Of a stretch of 64,000 nt of DNA, positions 44,105 to 53,197 are shown piece by piece. Under the pieces are notes generated by a model. The model did no database searches. It worked only from the letters and a program-made list of their open reading frames with translations, and was not told where the DNA came from. A program made the position numbers and the translations under genes. The stretch comes from Paroceanicella profunda (GTDB lineage Bacteria > Pseudomonadota > Alphaproteobacteria > Rhodobacterales > Rhodobacteraceae). Location of the stretch: contig NZ_CP040818.1 of NCBI RefSeq assembly GCF_005887635.2, forward strand, positions 1,518,501-1,582,500, written 5' to 3'. The stretch's first letter is position 1; each line of letters opens with the position of its first letter.

Positions 44105-44569
44105 GCGGTCAGCACATGGTCCGAAGAGGGTCGGGACAGTTCGTTACCACAAACACCTCATGCGCTTTCGCCTGGAAGAATACCGCTTCACCTGCCCGAT
44201 ACTGCGGGCTGACCCTGAATACTGGCGGATTTTTACGCAGATCCCGCGCGTTGCGCAAGCACTGCCGCATCGCCCGGCCCCCGCGCGAAAATACCGCTTC
44301 GCAGCCGTCCGCGAAAGAGCCTGATGAGGTGCAGGGCCGGGGCGCGGCAGGCGGACGTCAGGAGCCTGACAGGCATCCGGGCGACGCCGCGGTCCGGCTG
44401 GCTGCGCTGAGGGGTCCGGACGCGAGGCTGGGTCCGACTGCGCCGGAGGAGGCTGGCCGAGGGATCGTTCCCGGCCACGCCGACAGGTCCGGCAAGGCGG
44501 GCTGTGCCCGGAGTGACCGGGCGGGCCGCCGGGGGGCTGTCACCCCCGGAGCGGGGGGTGACGCCGGGG
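44105..44569. other. Intergenic stretch between the cyclase and the KpsE-like gene
   Basis: About 465 bp. The left 220 bp are less GC-rich and hold the cyclase promoter region (transcribed toward lower coordinates). At 44539-44562 is a 9-bp stem (GTCACCCCC/GGGGGTGAC), 8 bp past the KpsE-like stop and without a T-run, a weak terminator candidate. No gene recognised. Confidence 0.45.
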
Positions 44570-46837
44570 TCAGCGCCGGTCGGAGATGTTCACGACCAGC
44601 AGCATCAGCACGCCCCAGAACGCGGTGAGCGCTCCCACGGCCAGGAAGCTCAGCAGCAGGCGCTGCGGATATTGCGGCTCCTGGCTGAAGGTGGGCTGGA
44701 TGTGGGGCGCGAGATAGCGGCTCTGGCGGCGCGCCTCGATCCGGGCCTCGTCGAAGGCCTTCTGCGCGGTCACGTAGGCTTCCTCGGCGAAGCCGAGATC
44801 GGTCTTCAGTTCCTCGAACTCGCCCACGGTGCTGGCCAGCGGGATGTCCCTGTCCGGGTCCTCGCTGGTGTTGCCGATCTTGGCCTTCTCCGCCGAGATC
44901 TGCTCCTCCACCGCGCGGATGCGCCGGTCGGCCTGCGCGATGCGCGGGTCATTCTGCCGGGTGACTTCGGTAAGCTCGGCCCGGTCGATCAGCGCCTCGG
45001 CGAGGTTCTGCTGCAGGGCGGTGAGCAGCGCCATCTGCACCGCGACGTCCTGCGTCGGGTCCGCCGTCTGCATCTTGTCGCGGAACTCGCGCAGCTTCAG
45101 GCGGATCTCGCGCAGGCGGGCCTGGGCTTCCTCCACGTCGGTGCGCGCGTAGCTGATCGCGTCCTCGCGCGCCTGGGTGGACAGGGAGTTCACCAGCTTC
45201 GAACTTTCGTCGAGCACGCCCTGGGCGATGTTGCGCGCGTCCTCCGGGGTGAAGGCCAGCGCGGTCACCTCGATGAGCCCGGTGGTGGCATCGTAATCCA
45301 CCGTGGTGGCCCAGTTCCAGTAGTCCACCAGGTCCTCGATCGAATGATCGGTGCCGAAGGAGAACACCTCGTCATCCGGGCGCTTGTTGTAGATGGTGCG
45401 CAGGTCCAGGTCCTTGTCCAGGGTCTGGACCATCTGCTGGCTCTGGATGAACTGGTAGAGGATGTCGCTGTCGGACGGGCCGGTGACCGACGGCAGCGAG
45501 ACCCCGCCGATGTCGGAGACCGACGGCGTCTCCTCCGAGCGCACGGAGAAGGCCACGATGGAGTGATACTGGTCCGCGGCCTTCTCGTAGAGGTAGTTCA
45601 CCACCACGGCACCGGGCAGCACCACCAGCAGGAGGAAGCTCAGCGGCAGCAGCCAGGCCGGGGTGCGGCGCGGGCGCCGTCCCGCCGGGGGCTTCTTGTT
45701 GCGCATCTTGTTGCGGGGTTTCACCGGCGCGCCGACCCCGGTTTCCAGCGGGGTGGTGAGCGGCTTGTCCCGGACCACGGTGAGGTCCCTGCGCTCGGCG
45801 GTCACGCGCGGGCGGGGCAGATCGTCGTCGTCGTCATCCTCGTCGTCGTCGTAGGTGCGGCGCGGCGCAGTGCTGCCGGCACCGCTGACCGGGGGGGAAT
45901 CGTCGGCGGCCTCGGCGGGAGCAGCCGGCCCTGCGGCCGCGGCGGCCGCCGCCGCGGCGCGTTCCTCCTCGCGGGCCCGCAGCTCGGCCTGGCGGCGCGC
46001 GGCGATCTGCTGGCGGATTTCATCCCAGTTGTCCGTGCCGGGGCCGGGACGGGGAGAGATGCCGGGGCGCTCCCGGCCGGGCGTGGCAGAGCCGGCAGTC
46101 GGGGAGGGGGCCGGGCCACCGGGCTTGCCCGCCGGTGCCGCGCCCTCCGCGGCCGGCTCGCCCGAGCCACGCTCGCCGACCAGCTTGCGCCGGGCCGCGG
46201 CGCGCGCATCCTGGCTCACGCCGGGGCGGCCCCGGCCCTGTCCGCTGCCGGCCTGGCCCCCGCCTGACTGTCCGCCGCCTGCCTGTCCGTCGCCTGCCTG
46301 TCCATCACCGCGCTTCTGGCCCTGTCCGCCACCGGCCTTGCCGTCCTTGCCCTTGCGCCGGCCGGCGGCGTCGTCCCGCGCCGCGTTGCCGCGCGGGGCG
46401 GGTGCGCCGCCCTCTGCCGCGCTGTCGCCCGGCAGGATCCCGCGTGCGGCGTCATCGGGAGCGACTGTGCTGCGCTGGGTGTCATCGGAGGCGGTGTCGC
46501 CCTGTTCCCGGGCCCGGCCTGCGCCGGGCTCGCGCCCCGCACCGCCCTGCCGGTTCCGGCCGGCGCCCTTTTCGGAGCGCTGGCCGCCCTGGCGGTCCTT
46601 CCAGGGGACGCGGGGGCCGTCGCCGACGCCGGGGGCCGCAGCCGTGCCGTCAGGGTCCGGGCCGGAGGGCGCATCGGGGGAGACACCGGCCTCGTCCCGG
46701 GCGGTTTCCCCCTGCTGCCGCTCGGGCCGGGTTCCCTGCGCCGCGCGCCGGGGCACGTCGTTTCCGGGCTGGTCCGTCTTGCGACGGTCCGCCTCTTCCG
46801 GCGCGTCCTTGCGCGTGTCCTCGGTATCGTTGACCAA
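44570..46837 (-). CDS. KpsE/Wzz-type capsule export inner-membrane protein with long disordered N-terminus
   Basis: Periplasm-spanning polysaccharide co-polymerase of ABC-type capsule export. Residues 394-414 are TM1 (AWLLPLSFLLLVVLPGAVVV), followed by a Wzz-like alpha/beta base, a long coiled coil (about 530-690) and TM2 near 728-750. This 360-residue core equals a normal KpsE. Ahead of it are about 390 residues of low complexity: Gly/Gln/Asp repeats (GDGQAGDGQAGGGQSGGGQ), an Ala run near 294-302, and an acid run DDDEDDDDDDL near 330-340. The apparent start is a TTG at 46837, so the true length of the tail is uncertain. It diverges from kpsM. Confidence 0.85.
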   Translation of the reverse strand: MVNDTEDTRKDAPEEADRRKTDQPGNDVPRRAAQGTRPERQQGETARDEAGVSPDAPSGPDPDGTAAAPGVGDGPRVPWKDRQGGQRSEKGAGRNRQGGAGREPGAGRAREQGDTASDDTQRSTVAPDDAARGILPGDSAAEGGAPAPRGNAARDDAAGRRKGKDGKAGGGQGQKRGDGQAGDGQAGGGQSGGGQAGSGQGRGRPGVSQDARAAARRKLVGERGSGEPAAEGAAPAGKPGGPAPSPTAGSATPGRERPGISPRPGPGTDNWDEIRQQIAARRQAELRAREEERAAAAAAAAAGPAAPAEAADDSPPVSGAGSTAPRRTYDDDEDDDDDDLPRPRVTAERRDLTVVRDKPLTTPLETGVGAPVKPRNKMRNKKPPAGRRPRRTPAWLLPLSFLLLVVLPGAVVVNYLYEKAADQYHSIVAFSVRSEETPSVSDIGGVSLPSVTGPSDSDILYQFIQSQQMVQTLDKDLDLRTIYNKRPDDEVFSFGTDHSIEDLVDYWNWATTVDYDATTGLIEVTALAFTPEDARNIAQGVLDESSKLVNSLSTQAREDAISYARTDVEEAQARLREIRLKLREFRDKMQTADPTQDVAVQMALLTALQQNLAEALIDRAELTEVTRQNDPRIAQADRRIRAVEEQISAEKAKIGNTSEDPDRDIPLASTVGEFEELKTDLGFAEEAYVTAQKAFDEARIEARRQSRYLAPHIQPTFSQEPQYPQRLLLSFLAVGALTAFWGVLMLLVVNISDRR

Positions 46838-47004
46838 TGTGCGGTTGTTCCCATGCGCCGGTTATGTCATATCGCGAACGCGTCCCCGCGCCGGACCACG
46901 CCGCGAAACATGCCCTGCTTATGCTATCTTGACCAGGGAATTGCAATTGCGGCTTGCCCGGTGTCATGGTCACAACCGGGTCACGAGACGAGGAGCCAGG
47001 CCAG

Positions 47005-47826
47005 ATGTCAGATACTGACGCACCGTTGTCTCCGCCACCGCCAAGCCTGGGAAGCCCGCGGCTCCAGTGGCTCCGGGTGCAGTTCGCGCTGATCCTGCGT
47101 GAGATGACCACCACCTACAGCAAGTCCACCGGCGGCTATCTCTGGGCCATCATCGAGCCGCTCGGCGCCATCGCGCTGCTTTCGCTGGTGTTTTCGGCCA
47201 TGGTGCGCACGCCCTCGCTGGGCACCAGCTTCATGCTGTTCTACGGCACCGGCTACATCACCTACCAGATGTACTCCCAGCTGCACAGCAGCGTGAGCGG
47301 CGCGGTGAGCTTCAACCGCTCGCTGATGCAATACCCCGCCGTCACCCCGATCGACGCGGTGATCTCGCGCGCGGTGCTGAACTTCCTCACCCTGTGCATG
47401 AGCAGTTTCCTGCTGCTCACCGGCATCGTGCTGACCCAGGGCGTGCAGGTGAACCTGGACCTCATCAACGTGCTGTCGGCCTTCAGCATGGTGGCGCTGC
47501 TGGGAACGGGAATCGGCACGCTGAACTGCGTCCTGTTCAGCTTCTACCCCAGCTGGCAACGGGTCTGGAGCATCATGATGCGGCCGCTGTTCATCCTGTC
47601 GGGCATCTTCTACCTGCCGGAGGACCTGCCGTCCCAGGCGCGGGCCGTGCTGGAATGGAACCCGATCATGCATTGCGTGGCCCGCATGCGCTCGGGGTTC
47701 TACGGCACCTACCACGCCGATTTCGTGGACCCGGTCTATGTCTGCAGCATCGGGACGGTGACGCTGGTGATCGGCCTCTACCTGCTGCGCCGGCACAAGA
47801 GCGCCATCGTCAATCCGAAGTTCTGA
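47005..47826 (+). CDS. kpsM: ABC-2 type capsule polysaccharide export permease (KpsM-like)
   Basis: Membrane subunit of the ABC exporter that moves lipid-linked capsule across the inner membrane. 273 residues, six membrane segments; the N-terminal ILREMTTTYSKSTGGYLWA and IIEPLGAIALLSLVFS are the typical ABC-2 coupling-helix region. ATG at 47005 (MSDTDAPLSPPPP) with AGGAG at 46991. The expected ATPase partner KpsT is absent on both sides, so it must be encoded elsewhere. Confidence 0.92.
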   Translation: MSDTDAPLSPPPPSLGSPRLQWLRVQFALILREMTTTYSKSTGGYLWAIIEPLGAIALLSLVFSAMVRTPSLGTSFMLFYGTGYITYQMYSQLHSSVSGAVSFNRSLMQYPAVTPIDAVISRAVLNFLTLCMSSFLLLTGIVLTQGVQVNLDLINVLSAFSMVALLGTGIGTLNCVLFSFYPSWQRVWSIMMRPLFILSGIFYLPEDLPSQARAVLEWNPIMHCVARMRSGFYGTYHADFVDPVYVCSIGTVTLVIGLYLLRRHKSAIVNPKF

Positions 47827-48247
47827 CCGGCCGAAGTCCTGACCGGCCGAAGGTCGTGCGGGTCGCCGTGGAGGGGCTTTCCGTGGAGGGGCTTCCCGGG
47901 GGGCGGCGCCGCCACGGACCTGTGCAGGGTTGACCGCCGGGCGCGGCGGGGCGATGTCTTCCCACGTCCCACGTCCCACGTCCCACGTCCCACGTCCCAC
48001 GTCCCACGTCCCACGTCCCACGTCCCACGTCCCACGTCCCACGTCCCACGTCCCACGTCCCACGTCCCACGTCCCACGTCCCACGTCCCACGTCCCACGT
48101 CCCACGTCGCGGGGGTGGCGCGTGGGTGTGGAAGTTGCGGGGCAATGGGGGGCAGGCGGTGGTGCGCGGCGCTTCCCGGGATGATCGGGAGCCGCGCGCG
48201 GCGCCGGCCGCCGGCGGGGGCGGCCGGTGGCCTTCAGCGCCCCGCTG
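47827..48247. other. Convergent intergenic region with a heptanucleotide array
   Basis: About 420 bp between the 3' ends of kpsM and the glycosyltransferase gene. The sequence CTGACCGGCCGAAG is duplicated at 47823-47850, then unremarkable GC-rich DNA, then the 21-copy CCCACGT array. No gene is recognised; open frames across the array read only Arg-Gly-Thr-Trp-Asp-Val-Gly or its shifts. Confidence 0.6.
47961..48107. repeat. (CCCACGT)21 perfect heptanucleotide tandem repeat
   Basis: 147 bp, exactly 21 identical 7-bp units, no mismatch. Such purity implies recent expansion by slippage and probable copy-number variation. It lies between two gene ends, so it does not sit in a promoter or coding frame. 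Confidence 0.97.
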
Positions 48248-51200
48248 TCAGGGGCGCACCTGGCGCAGGCCGCGCCAGAGCCGCGCGGCCGCGGCCATGA
48301 AGGATGCCGGGCTCTCGCTGCGCATGGCGATCACCAGCGGTTGCAGCGCGCCCTGAACGCCGCGCGGCCGCACTTCCGGCACGCCGTGGCGCAGGCCGAC
48401 GTCGATTTCCTCGACCAGCCCGACCTCCTGGTCCGGGCACAGGAGGGTGAGCGCGCCGTCCGCGTCGCAGGCCCGGGCGAACATGAGCGCGCGCAGCGCC
48501 GTCGCGGCGCGCGGCTCCAGCCCGGCGCGCAGCGCCACGTAGGCGGGCCGGCTCTCCTCGAGGAACCGCGCCATGCGGGCGGCCTCGAACAGGCCGGCGA
48601 AGAGCGGCGCCACCGGAGACTCCGGCAGCTCCCCGCCCAGCCGCTCCAGCGCCGAGCGGGGCAGGTAGCCGGGGCCGCAGTCCGGCACCGCGGCGGCGAA
48701 GCCCGGCCGGTCTCCGGCCAGCACCGAGCCCACGAAGGCGGGATCGAACGACCAGGCCGCAGGCCCCGCGGTTCCCAGCGACAGGTCGGCATGGCTCACA
48801 TGCGTGCTGCTGTAGGCCTCCATCGCGGCGGCCAGCCCGTCGAAGGCGTCGAAACACGGGTCGGCAAGGCTGCGCACGCCCTCGGGCACCTCCAGCGCGC
48901 CCCGCGGCGAGGTGACGACCACCAGCGCCGCCTCGGGCAGCATCTCCGCGGCCACCAGTGCCGCGAGGGCATCGGCGTCGGGGGCATGGACATGCAGCAT
49001 CCAGGCGCCCGGCGGCACCGGCGCATCGCGCGGCGGGGCCAGCATCACGTGGCCGGAGGCGGGAACCTCGCGCTCCACCGGCTCGCCGGCGCCGATGCGC
49101 AGGGCACCGATCGGGCCGCCGTTCACCAGCATCGCGGCCACGGTCGCGGCGCGCACCTCGGGGCTGCCGCTGCGCGCGAGATGCGCCCATTCGGGCACGG
49201 TGGCGGCGGCGGCGGCCAGTTCGGCGGGCGGGCGCTCCAGCAGCATGGTGCGCAGCTGCGCCTGCTCGGCGGCGCTGCGGCGGGCCTCCTCGGCGAAGCC
49301 GATCAGCCGCGCCACGTAGGTCTCGAAGGAGAAGGCGATCTCCAGGTCGGAGCGCCGGCTGCGGAACTCCGCATGCACCCCGGACAGGCCGGCGCCGAGC
49401 GCGGAGATTTCCTCCGCCGCCGCGGCACTGTCGCAGAACGGCACCGCGCGCACGCAGAAGCCGAAGCGGTCGGTGAGCTCGGCGATGCCCGTGGCGCCCT
49501 GGAAGCACACCACCGGCACGTCGCGCATCAGCGCGTCCAGCGCGATGTTGGGGAAGGGGTCCAGCCGGGAGGACAGGAAGAACACGTCCGCCACCTCCCA
49601 GAAACTCTCCAGGTCCGGCTGCTCCTCGAAGAAGGCGAACCTGTCGGCCAGCCCGCTCTTGGCCACCTGGTCGGCGAGATAGGCGGAGACGATCATGTCG
49701 TCATCCGGGCGGTAGTTGCCGCCCACCCAGATGAAGCGCCACTCCTGCCCGGGGTCCTGCGCCAGCCGGGCGGCGGCCTGCAGGAACAGGTCCACCCCCT
49801 TGCGCGGCTGCACCCAGCCGCCGCCGAACAGGATGCGCACGTCCGGCCTGTCGGTGAGGCCCAGCCGCTCGCGGATGGCACGGGGCGTGATGGCGGCGGA
49901 ATCGGAGCGGCCGGTGCCGTTGTAGCCCTGGTGGGCGATGCGCATCGTGCCGGGCAGGGTGGCGAGGCCCATGTGGCTCATCTCGTCGGCCACCGCGTCC
50001 GCCACGATCTGCGCCGGGAACACCGAGATGTCGGCGTTGAGCACCATGCGCGAGAGGCTGCCGCGGGGGTAGACGTAATTCGCGAAGTCATGCACCAGCA
50101 GCAGCGCGGGGATGCCGGCCAGCTTCAGCGGCTCCAGCGTGGCGCCGGAGATGGCGGAGTTCACCACGGCGAAGTCGATCCCGCCCTCCGCGCGCATCTC
50201 CTCCAGCAGCGACACGCCGGTGAGCACCGGGGGAAATTCCATGATCATCCGGGTGGAAACTTCCGCGAAATCCGGGGTCAGCGGGCCGGTCTTGCCCAGC
50301 CAGGTGATCACGTCATGGGTGGCGGAGAGGGCGCGGGCGATGTTGAGCGCCACGATGGGCGCGCCGGTGAAGCTCGCCTCGTGGCTCACCACGATGGCGC
50401 GCGGCCGGCCCGGGGTGGCGCGCTTGCCCCCCGGCGTGGAGAGCTTGCGCCGCGGCAGCGCCTTGGTGGGCGGCACGGCGCGGCGGCCCTCGTGGCGGCC
50501 GTGACGCCAGAAATGCAGCAGCGGGTTCACCCGGGCGGCCTGCAGGTCGCGGTAGGTGGCGAGGTAGAAGCCGGTGTGGAAATCCGGCGAGGTCGGCAGC
50601 CCGCGCTGCACCCCGCGCAGGATGTAGTGCAGCAGCGGGTCGATGCGCTCCGGGTCGATGCCGGCGAGGGCGGAGTAGCAGCCCGGGTCGAAGGCCTCCA
50701 CCTCGCTCAGCGCCTGATAGGCGGCGGCCAGCTCGTGGATGTCCTGGAACATCCACTGGCGCTGCCGGTTGCGCAGGAAATAGGCGTAGGGCGCGCAGGA
50801 GATGCCGGCGCGACGCATGTAGGTGTCGCGCAGGAAATCGCCGTCGAAGCGCTGGCGGGGCTCGGCGCCCAGCGGCGCGCCGTGCAGCACGTAGTCGCGC
50901 ACCGTGTCGGCGTGCACGGGCTTGGTTCCGAGCGACCAGAGGTAGTGCCGCCGGTCGATGCCGGCGCGGGTGCGGATCAGCCGCGTGTCGGCCTCCGCGC
51001 GCAGCGCGTTGGGGTAATGCCCCAGGGCCTGCCCGCGCAGCACCCAGTCGATCAGCGGGTCGCCCTCCGGCGCGTCGGACAGGTAGGTGCGGCGATAGAA
51101 TCCGGGGTCGAAATCCGGGCTCGCGGCGGGGCGGCGGCCGGGCGGCGTGTCGAGGTAGCGCGCCACCAGCTCGGCGCGGCTGCCGCGCGCGCCGGTCTGG

Positions 51201-51619
51201 CGGGCGAAATGGCTGGAGCTGAACTGCCGGCTGCCCATGAGCAGCGCCGCCAGCTCCTCCGGGGTTGCGGGGGGCTCCCGCTCGGTCATCTCCGGCGGGG
51301 TGGCCTCATGCGCGAGCAGCACGGAGAGCCGCCCGGCGATATCGGCCGAGGCGCTGGCGGACAGGCCGGTGCGGCGCCCCTCGTCATACCCGTGGCGCAC
51401 GAAATGCACGAAGGGGTTGATGTCCGCGGCGCGGATGTCCGGGTAGCGCTGCAGGTATTCCGTCGTGCTGAAATGCGCCGAGGGGTCCTTCCCCTCGCGC
51501 CAGCCCTTCGTCATGTAGTGGGTTTCCGGGTCTTCGCCGGAGTCTGCGACATCCGGATAGTGGGCGAGGTAGAATGTCGGATCGAATACCCTTGGGTCCA
51601 CGTCCACTTTGTCCCGCAT
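48248..51619 (-). CDS. Large multidomain glycosyltransferase (GT4) with N-terminal FDxxFYxxxY repeats
   Basis: 1,123-residue putative capsule-building enzyme. Residues 1-380 contain about six degenerate repeats around FDPTFYLAHYPDV (12-24), FSTTEYLQRYPDI (50-62), FDPGFYRRTYLSD (170-182), FDGDFLRDTYMRR (258-270), FDPGCYSALAG (310-320) and FHTGFYLATYRDL (347-359), often followed by NPFVHFVRHGYDEGRR-like segments. Residues 405-785 are a GT-B glycosyltransferase: VVSHEASFTGAP, FGGGWVQPRKGVDLFLQA, and donor-site SSRLDPFPNIALDAL. The last 330 residues are unrecognised. Sugar specificity unknown. It has no signal peptide; cytosolic. Confidence 0.82.
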   Translation of the reverse strand: MRDKVDVDPRVFDPTFYLAHYPDVADSGEDPETHYMTKGWREGKDPSAHFSTTEYLQRYPDIRAADINPFVHFVRHGYDEGRRTGLSASASADIAGRLSVLLAHEATPPEMTEREPPATPEELAALLMGSRQFSSSHFARQTGARGSRAELVARYLDTPPGRRPAASPDFDPGFYRRTYLSDAPEGDPLIDWVLRGQALGHYPNALRAEADTRLIRTRAGIDRRHYLWSLGTKPVHADTVRDYVLHGAPLGAEPRQRFDGDFLRDTYMRRAGISCAPYAYFLRNRQRQWMFQDIHELAAAYQALSEVEAFDPGCYSALAGIDPERIDPLLHYILRGVQRGLPTSPDFHTGFYLATYRDLQAARVNPLLHFWRHGRHEGRRAVPPTKALPRRKLSTPGGKRATPGRPRAIVVSHEASFTGAPIVALNIARALSATHDVITWLGKTGPLTPDFAEVSTRMIMEFPPVLTGVSLLEEMRAEGGIDFAVVNSAISGATLEPLKLAGIPALLLVHDFANYVYPRGSLSRMVLNADISVFPAQIVADAVADEMSHMGLATLPGTMRIAHQGYNGTGRSDSAAITPRAIRERLGLTDRPDVRILFGGGWVQPRKGVDLFLQAAARLAQDPGQEWRFIWVGGNYRPDDDMIVSAYLADQVAKSGLADRFAFFEEQPDLESFWEVADVFFLSSRLDPFPNIALDALMRDVPVVCFQGATGIAELTDRFGFCVRAVPFCDSAAAAEEISALGAGLSGVHAEFRSRRSDLEIAFSFETYVARLIGFAEEARRSAAEQAQLRTMLLERPPAELAAAAATVPEWAHLARSGSPEVRAATVAAMLVNGGPIGALRIGAGEPVEREVPASGHVMLAPPRDAPVPPGAWMLHVHAPDADALAALVAAEMLPEAALVVVTSPRGALEVPEGVRSLADPCFDAFDGLAAAMEAYSSTHVSHADLSLGTAGPAAWSFDPAFVGSVLAGDRPGFAAAVPDCGPGYLPRSALERLGGELPESPVAPLFAGLFEAARMARFLEESRPAYVALRAGLEPRAATALRALMFARACDADGALTLLCPDQEVGLVEEIDVGLRHGVPEVRPRGVQGALQPLVIAMRSESPASFMAAAARLWRGLRQVRP

Positions 51620-51807
51620 GGCATTCCCTTGAACAGACCGCGTTATGCCCGGTGCCTGCTGCTCACATCGGGCGTGCGGAACACTAGCGGCTCCCGTCAG
51701 GGATGCCTAGCCCGAGATGGTAAATCCGTCGTCAGCGCGGCCCGCTCCCCGCAGGCCGCGCCGGCCATGGCCCCCTCCGCCGCGCCGCATCCCGGCCGTC
51801 GCATCCC

Positions 51808-51919
51808 GGAGATCCGGTGAGGCGCTGGCCGGACTGGAAATCCGGCGAGGCGTCGCCCGGCCCGGAGATCCGGCGATGTGCCGCCCGGGATGGAGATCCG
51901 GCGCTGCTTCGCCCGCCCC
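51808..51919. repeat. 28-bp tandem repeat, four imperfect copies
   Basis: Units begin GGAGATCCGG or GGAAATCCGG at 51808, 51836, 51864 and 51892, sharing a second GCCCGG-type block. Direct, head-to-tail, without spacers, so not a CRISPR array. Confidence 0.8.
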
Positions 51920-52146
51920 CCGCGCGCCGTGCCGGCCCCGCCAGTCCGTCCCGGTCCCCGTGATCCGGAAGACCAGCGCACCTGTGCCGGGGCTCCGGCA
52001 CGAGTGCGCGACACGGGCGGAGCCGGGCGGGCCGGCACGGCGCGCGGGGGGGCCGGGCGCGCCGGCGCCGGCCTGGCGGGCAAATCGCCGGGCCGCGGCG
52101 CACCGGGGCGATTTCCCGGGGTGACACGCCGCTCCGGGGGAATATA

Positions 52147-52175
52147 TTGCCTATGTACGCGGCAGGGGCTACCCT
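52147..52175 (+). promoter_or_regulatory. Candidate epimerase promoter
   Basis: TTGCCT (52147-52152), 17 bp, TACCCT (52170-52175), 31 bp before the ATG; the -10 is weak. Confidence 0.4.
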
Positions 52176-52206
52176 CAGGCCGCTGCACAGTTGAAAGCGG
52201 GTCTGG

Positions 52207-53163
52207 ATGCCACTGATAAAGCCGAGCAGGATCTGCGTCCTCGGAGCAGCCGGATTTATCGGACGCCATGTCGTGTCCGAATGCCTCTCCCGCGGCAACA
52301 CCGTCGTCGCGGTGGATATCGTGGAGCGGATGTCGCCCCATCTGGCAAATCACTCCCGGCTCGAGTTCCGGCAGGGCGCGCTCACCGACGAAGCCTTCGT
52401 GCGCGACGCGCTCACGGGCTGCGACGCGGTGATCTGCCTCGCCCCGTCCAGCCTGCCGGCCACCTCGAACGCCGATATCGCCGGCGAGGTGATGGCCTCG
52501 GTCCATGCCACGATGAAGATTGCCGAGATCGCCTGCGAGCTGGGAGTGCGCAACTTCGTCTTCGCCTCCTCCGGCGGCACGGTCTACGGCATCGACAGCC
52601 CCGATGCCCTGCCCGAGACGGCCCCCACCCAGCCGCGCAACGCCTATGGCGTCTCCAAGCTCGCCATCGAGCATTACCTGCGCGTGTTGCGGGACCTGCG
52701 GGGCATGCACACCGTCTCGCTGCGCATCGCAAATCCCTATGGCGTGGGGCAGAATGCCGGCAACGGGCAGGGGTTCATCGCCATGGCCATGCGCCGTGCC
52801 TTCGGCGGCGAGAGCATGTCGATCTGGGGGGATGGCTCCGCGGTGCGGGATTTCATCTTCGTGAAGGACCTCGCGGAGGCGATCTGCGCAGGGGTGGATT
52901 ACACCGGCCCCGAAGCGGCGATCAACATCGGCTCCGGCCTGGGCTATTCGCTGCGTGAGGTGGCGCGCATGGTCGAGAGCATTTCCGGCCGCACCCTCGA
53001 ACTGGTGTTCGAGCCCACCCGGCGCATCGACGTCGCGCATAACGTGCTCGACATCTCTCTCGCCTTCCGCGAGCTGGGCTGGCGCCCGAGCACGGCGATC
53101 GAATCCGGCCTGCTCGCCACCGCCGAATGGTGGGAAACCCGCCGCATCTCGCAGCAGACCTGA
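52207..53163 (+). CDS. NAD-dependent nucleotide-sugar epimerase/dehydratase
   Basis: 318-residue extended SDR, probably acting on a UDP- or GDP-sugar for the surface polysaccharide. Cofactor loop GAAGFIG near residues 13-19; catalytic Ser in FASSGGTVYG and YGVSK (Tyr/Lys) near 158-162; NPYGVGQNAGNGQGF and SIWGDGSAVRDFIFVKDLA are nucleotide-sugar-binding blocks seen in GalE/WbpP-type 4-epimerases. It is monocistronic and converges on a sulfotransferase gene 34 bp away. Exact substrate not deducible. Confidence 0.88.
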   Translation: MPLIKPSRICVLGAAGFIGRHVVSECLSRGNTVVAVDIVERMSPHLANHSRLEFRQGALTDEAFVRDALTGCDAVICLAPSSLPATSNADIAGEVMASVHATMKIAEIACELGVRNFVFASSGGTVYGIDSPDALPETAPTQPRNAYGVSKLAIEHYLRVLRDLRGMHTVSLRIANPYGVGQNAGNGQGFIAMAMRRAFGGESMSIWGDGSAVRDFIFVKDLAEAICAGVDYTGPEAAINIGSGLGYSLREVARMVESISGRTLELVFEPTRRIDVAHNVLDISLAFRELGWRPSTAIESGLLATAEWWETRRISQQT

Positions 53164-53197
53164 CGGCGCCGCACCGGCCACCCGCGGCCGGCAGGGG

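Larger units (their letters stand above)
51620..52206. other. Divergent intergenic region with a 28-bp repeat
   Basis: About 590 bp between the starts of the glycosyltransferase and the epimerase genes, so it should hold both promoters. The left and middle parts are GC-rich and include the 28-bp tandem repeat at 51808-51919; the A/T-richer end near 52140-52150 leads into the epimerase promoter. No gene recognised. Confidence 0.55.

Noticed and set aside
47961-48145. A Trp-Asp-Val-Gly heptapeptide repeat protein
   Set aside because: It is only the frame readout of the 7-bp DNA repeat; there is no ribosome site or conserved flank.
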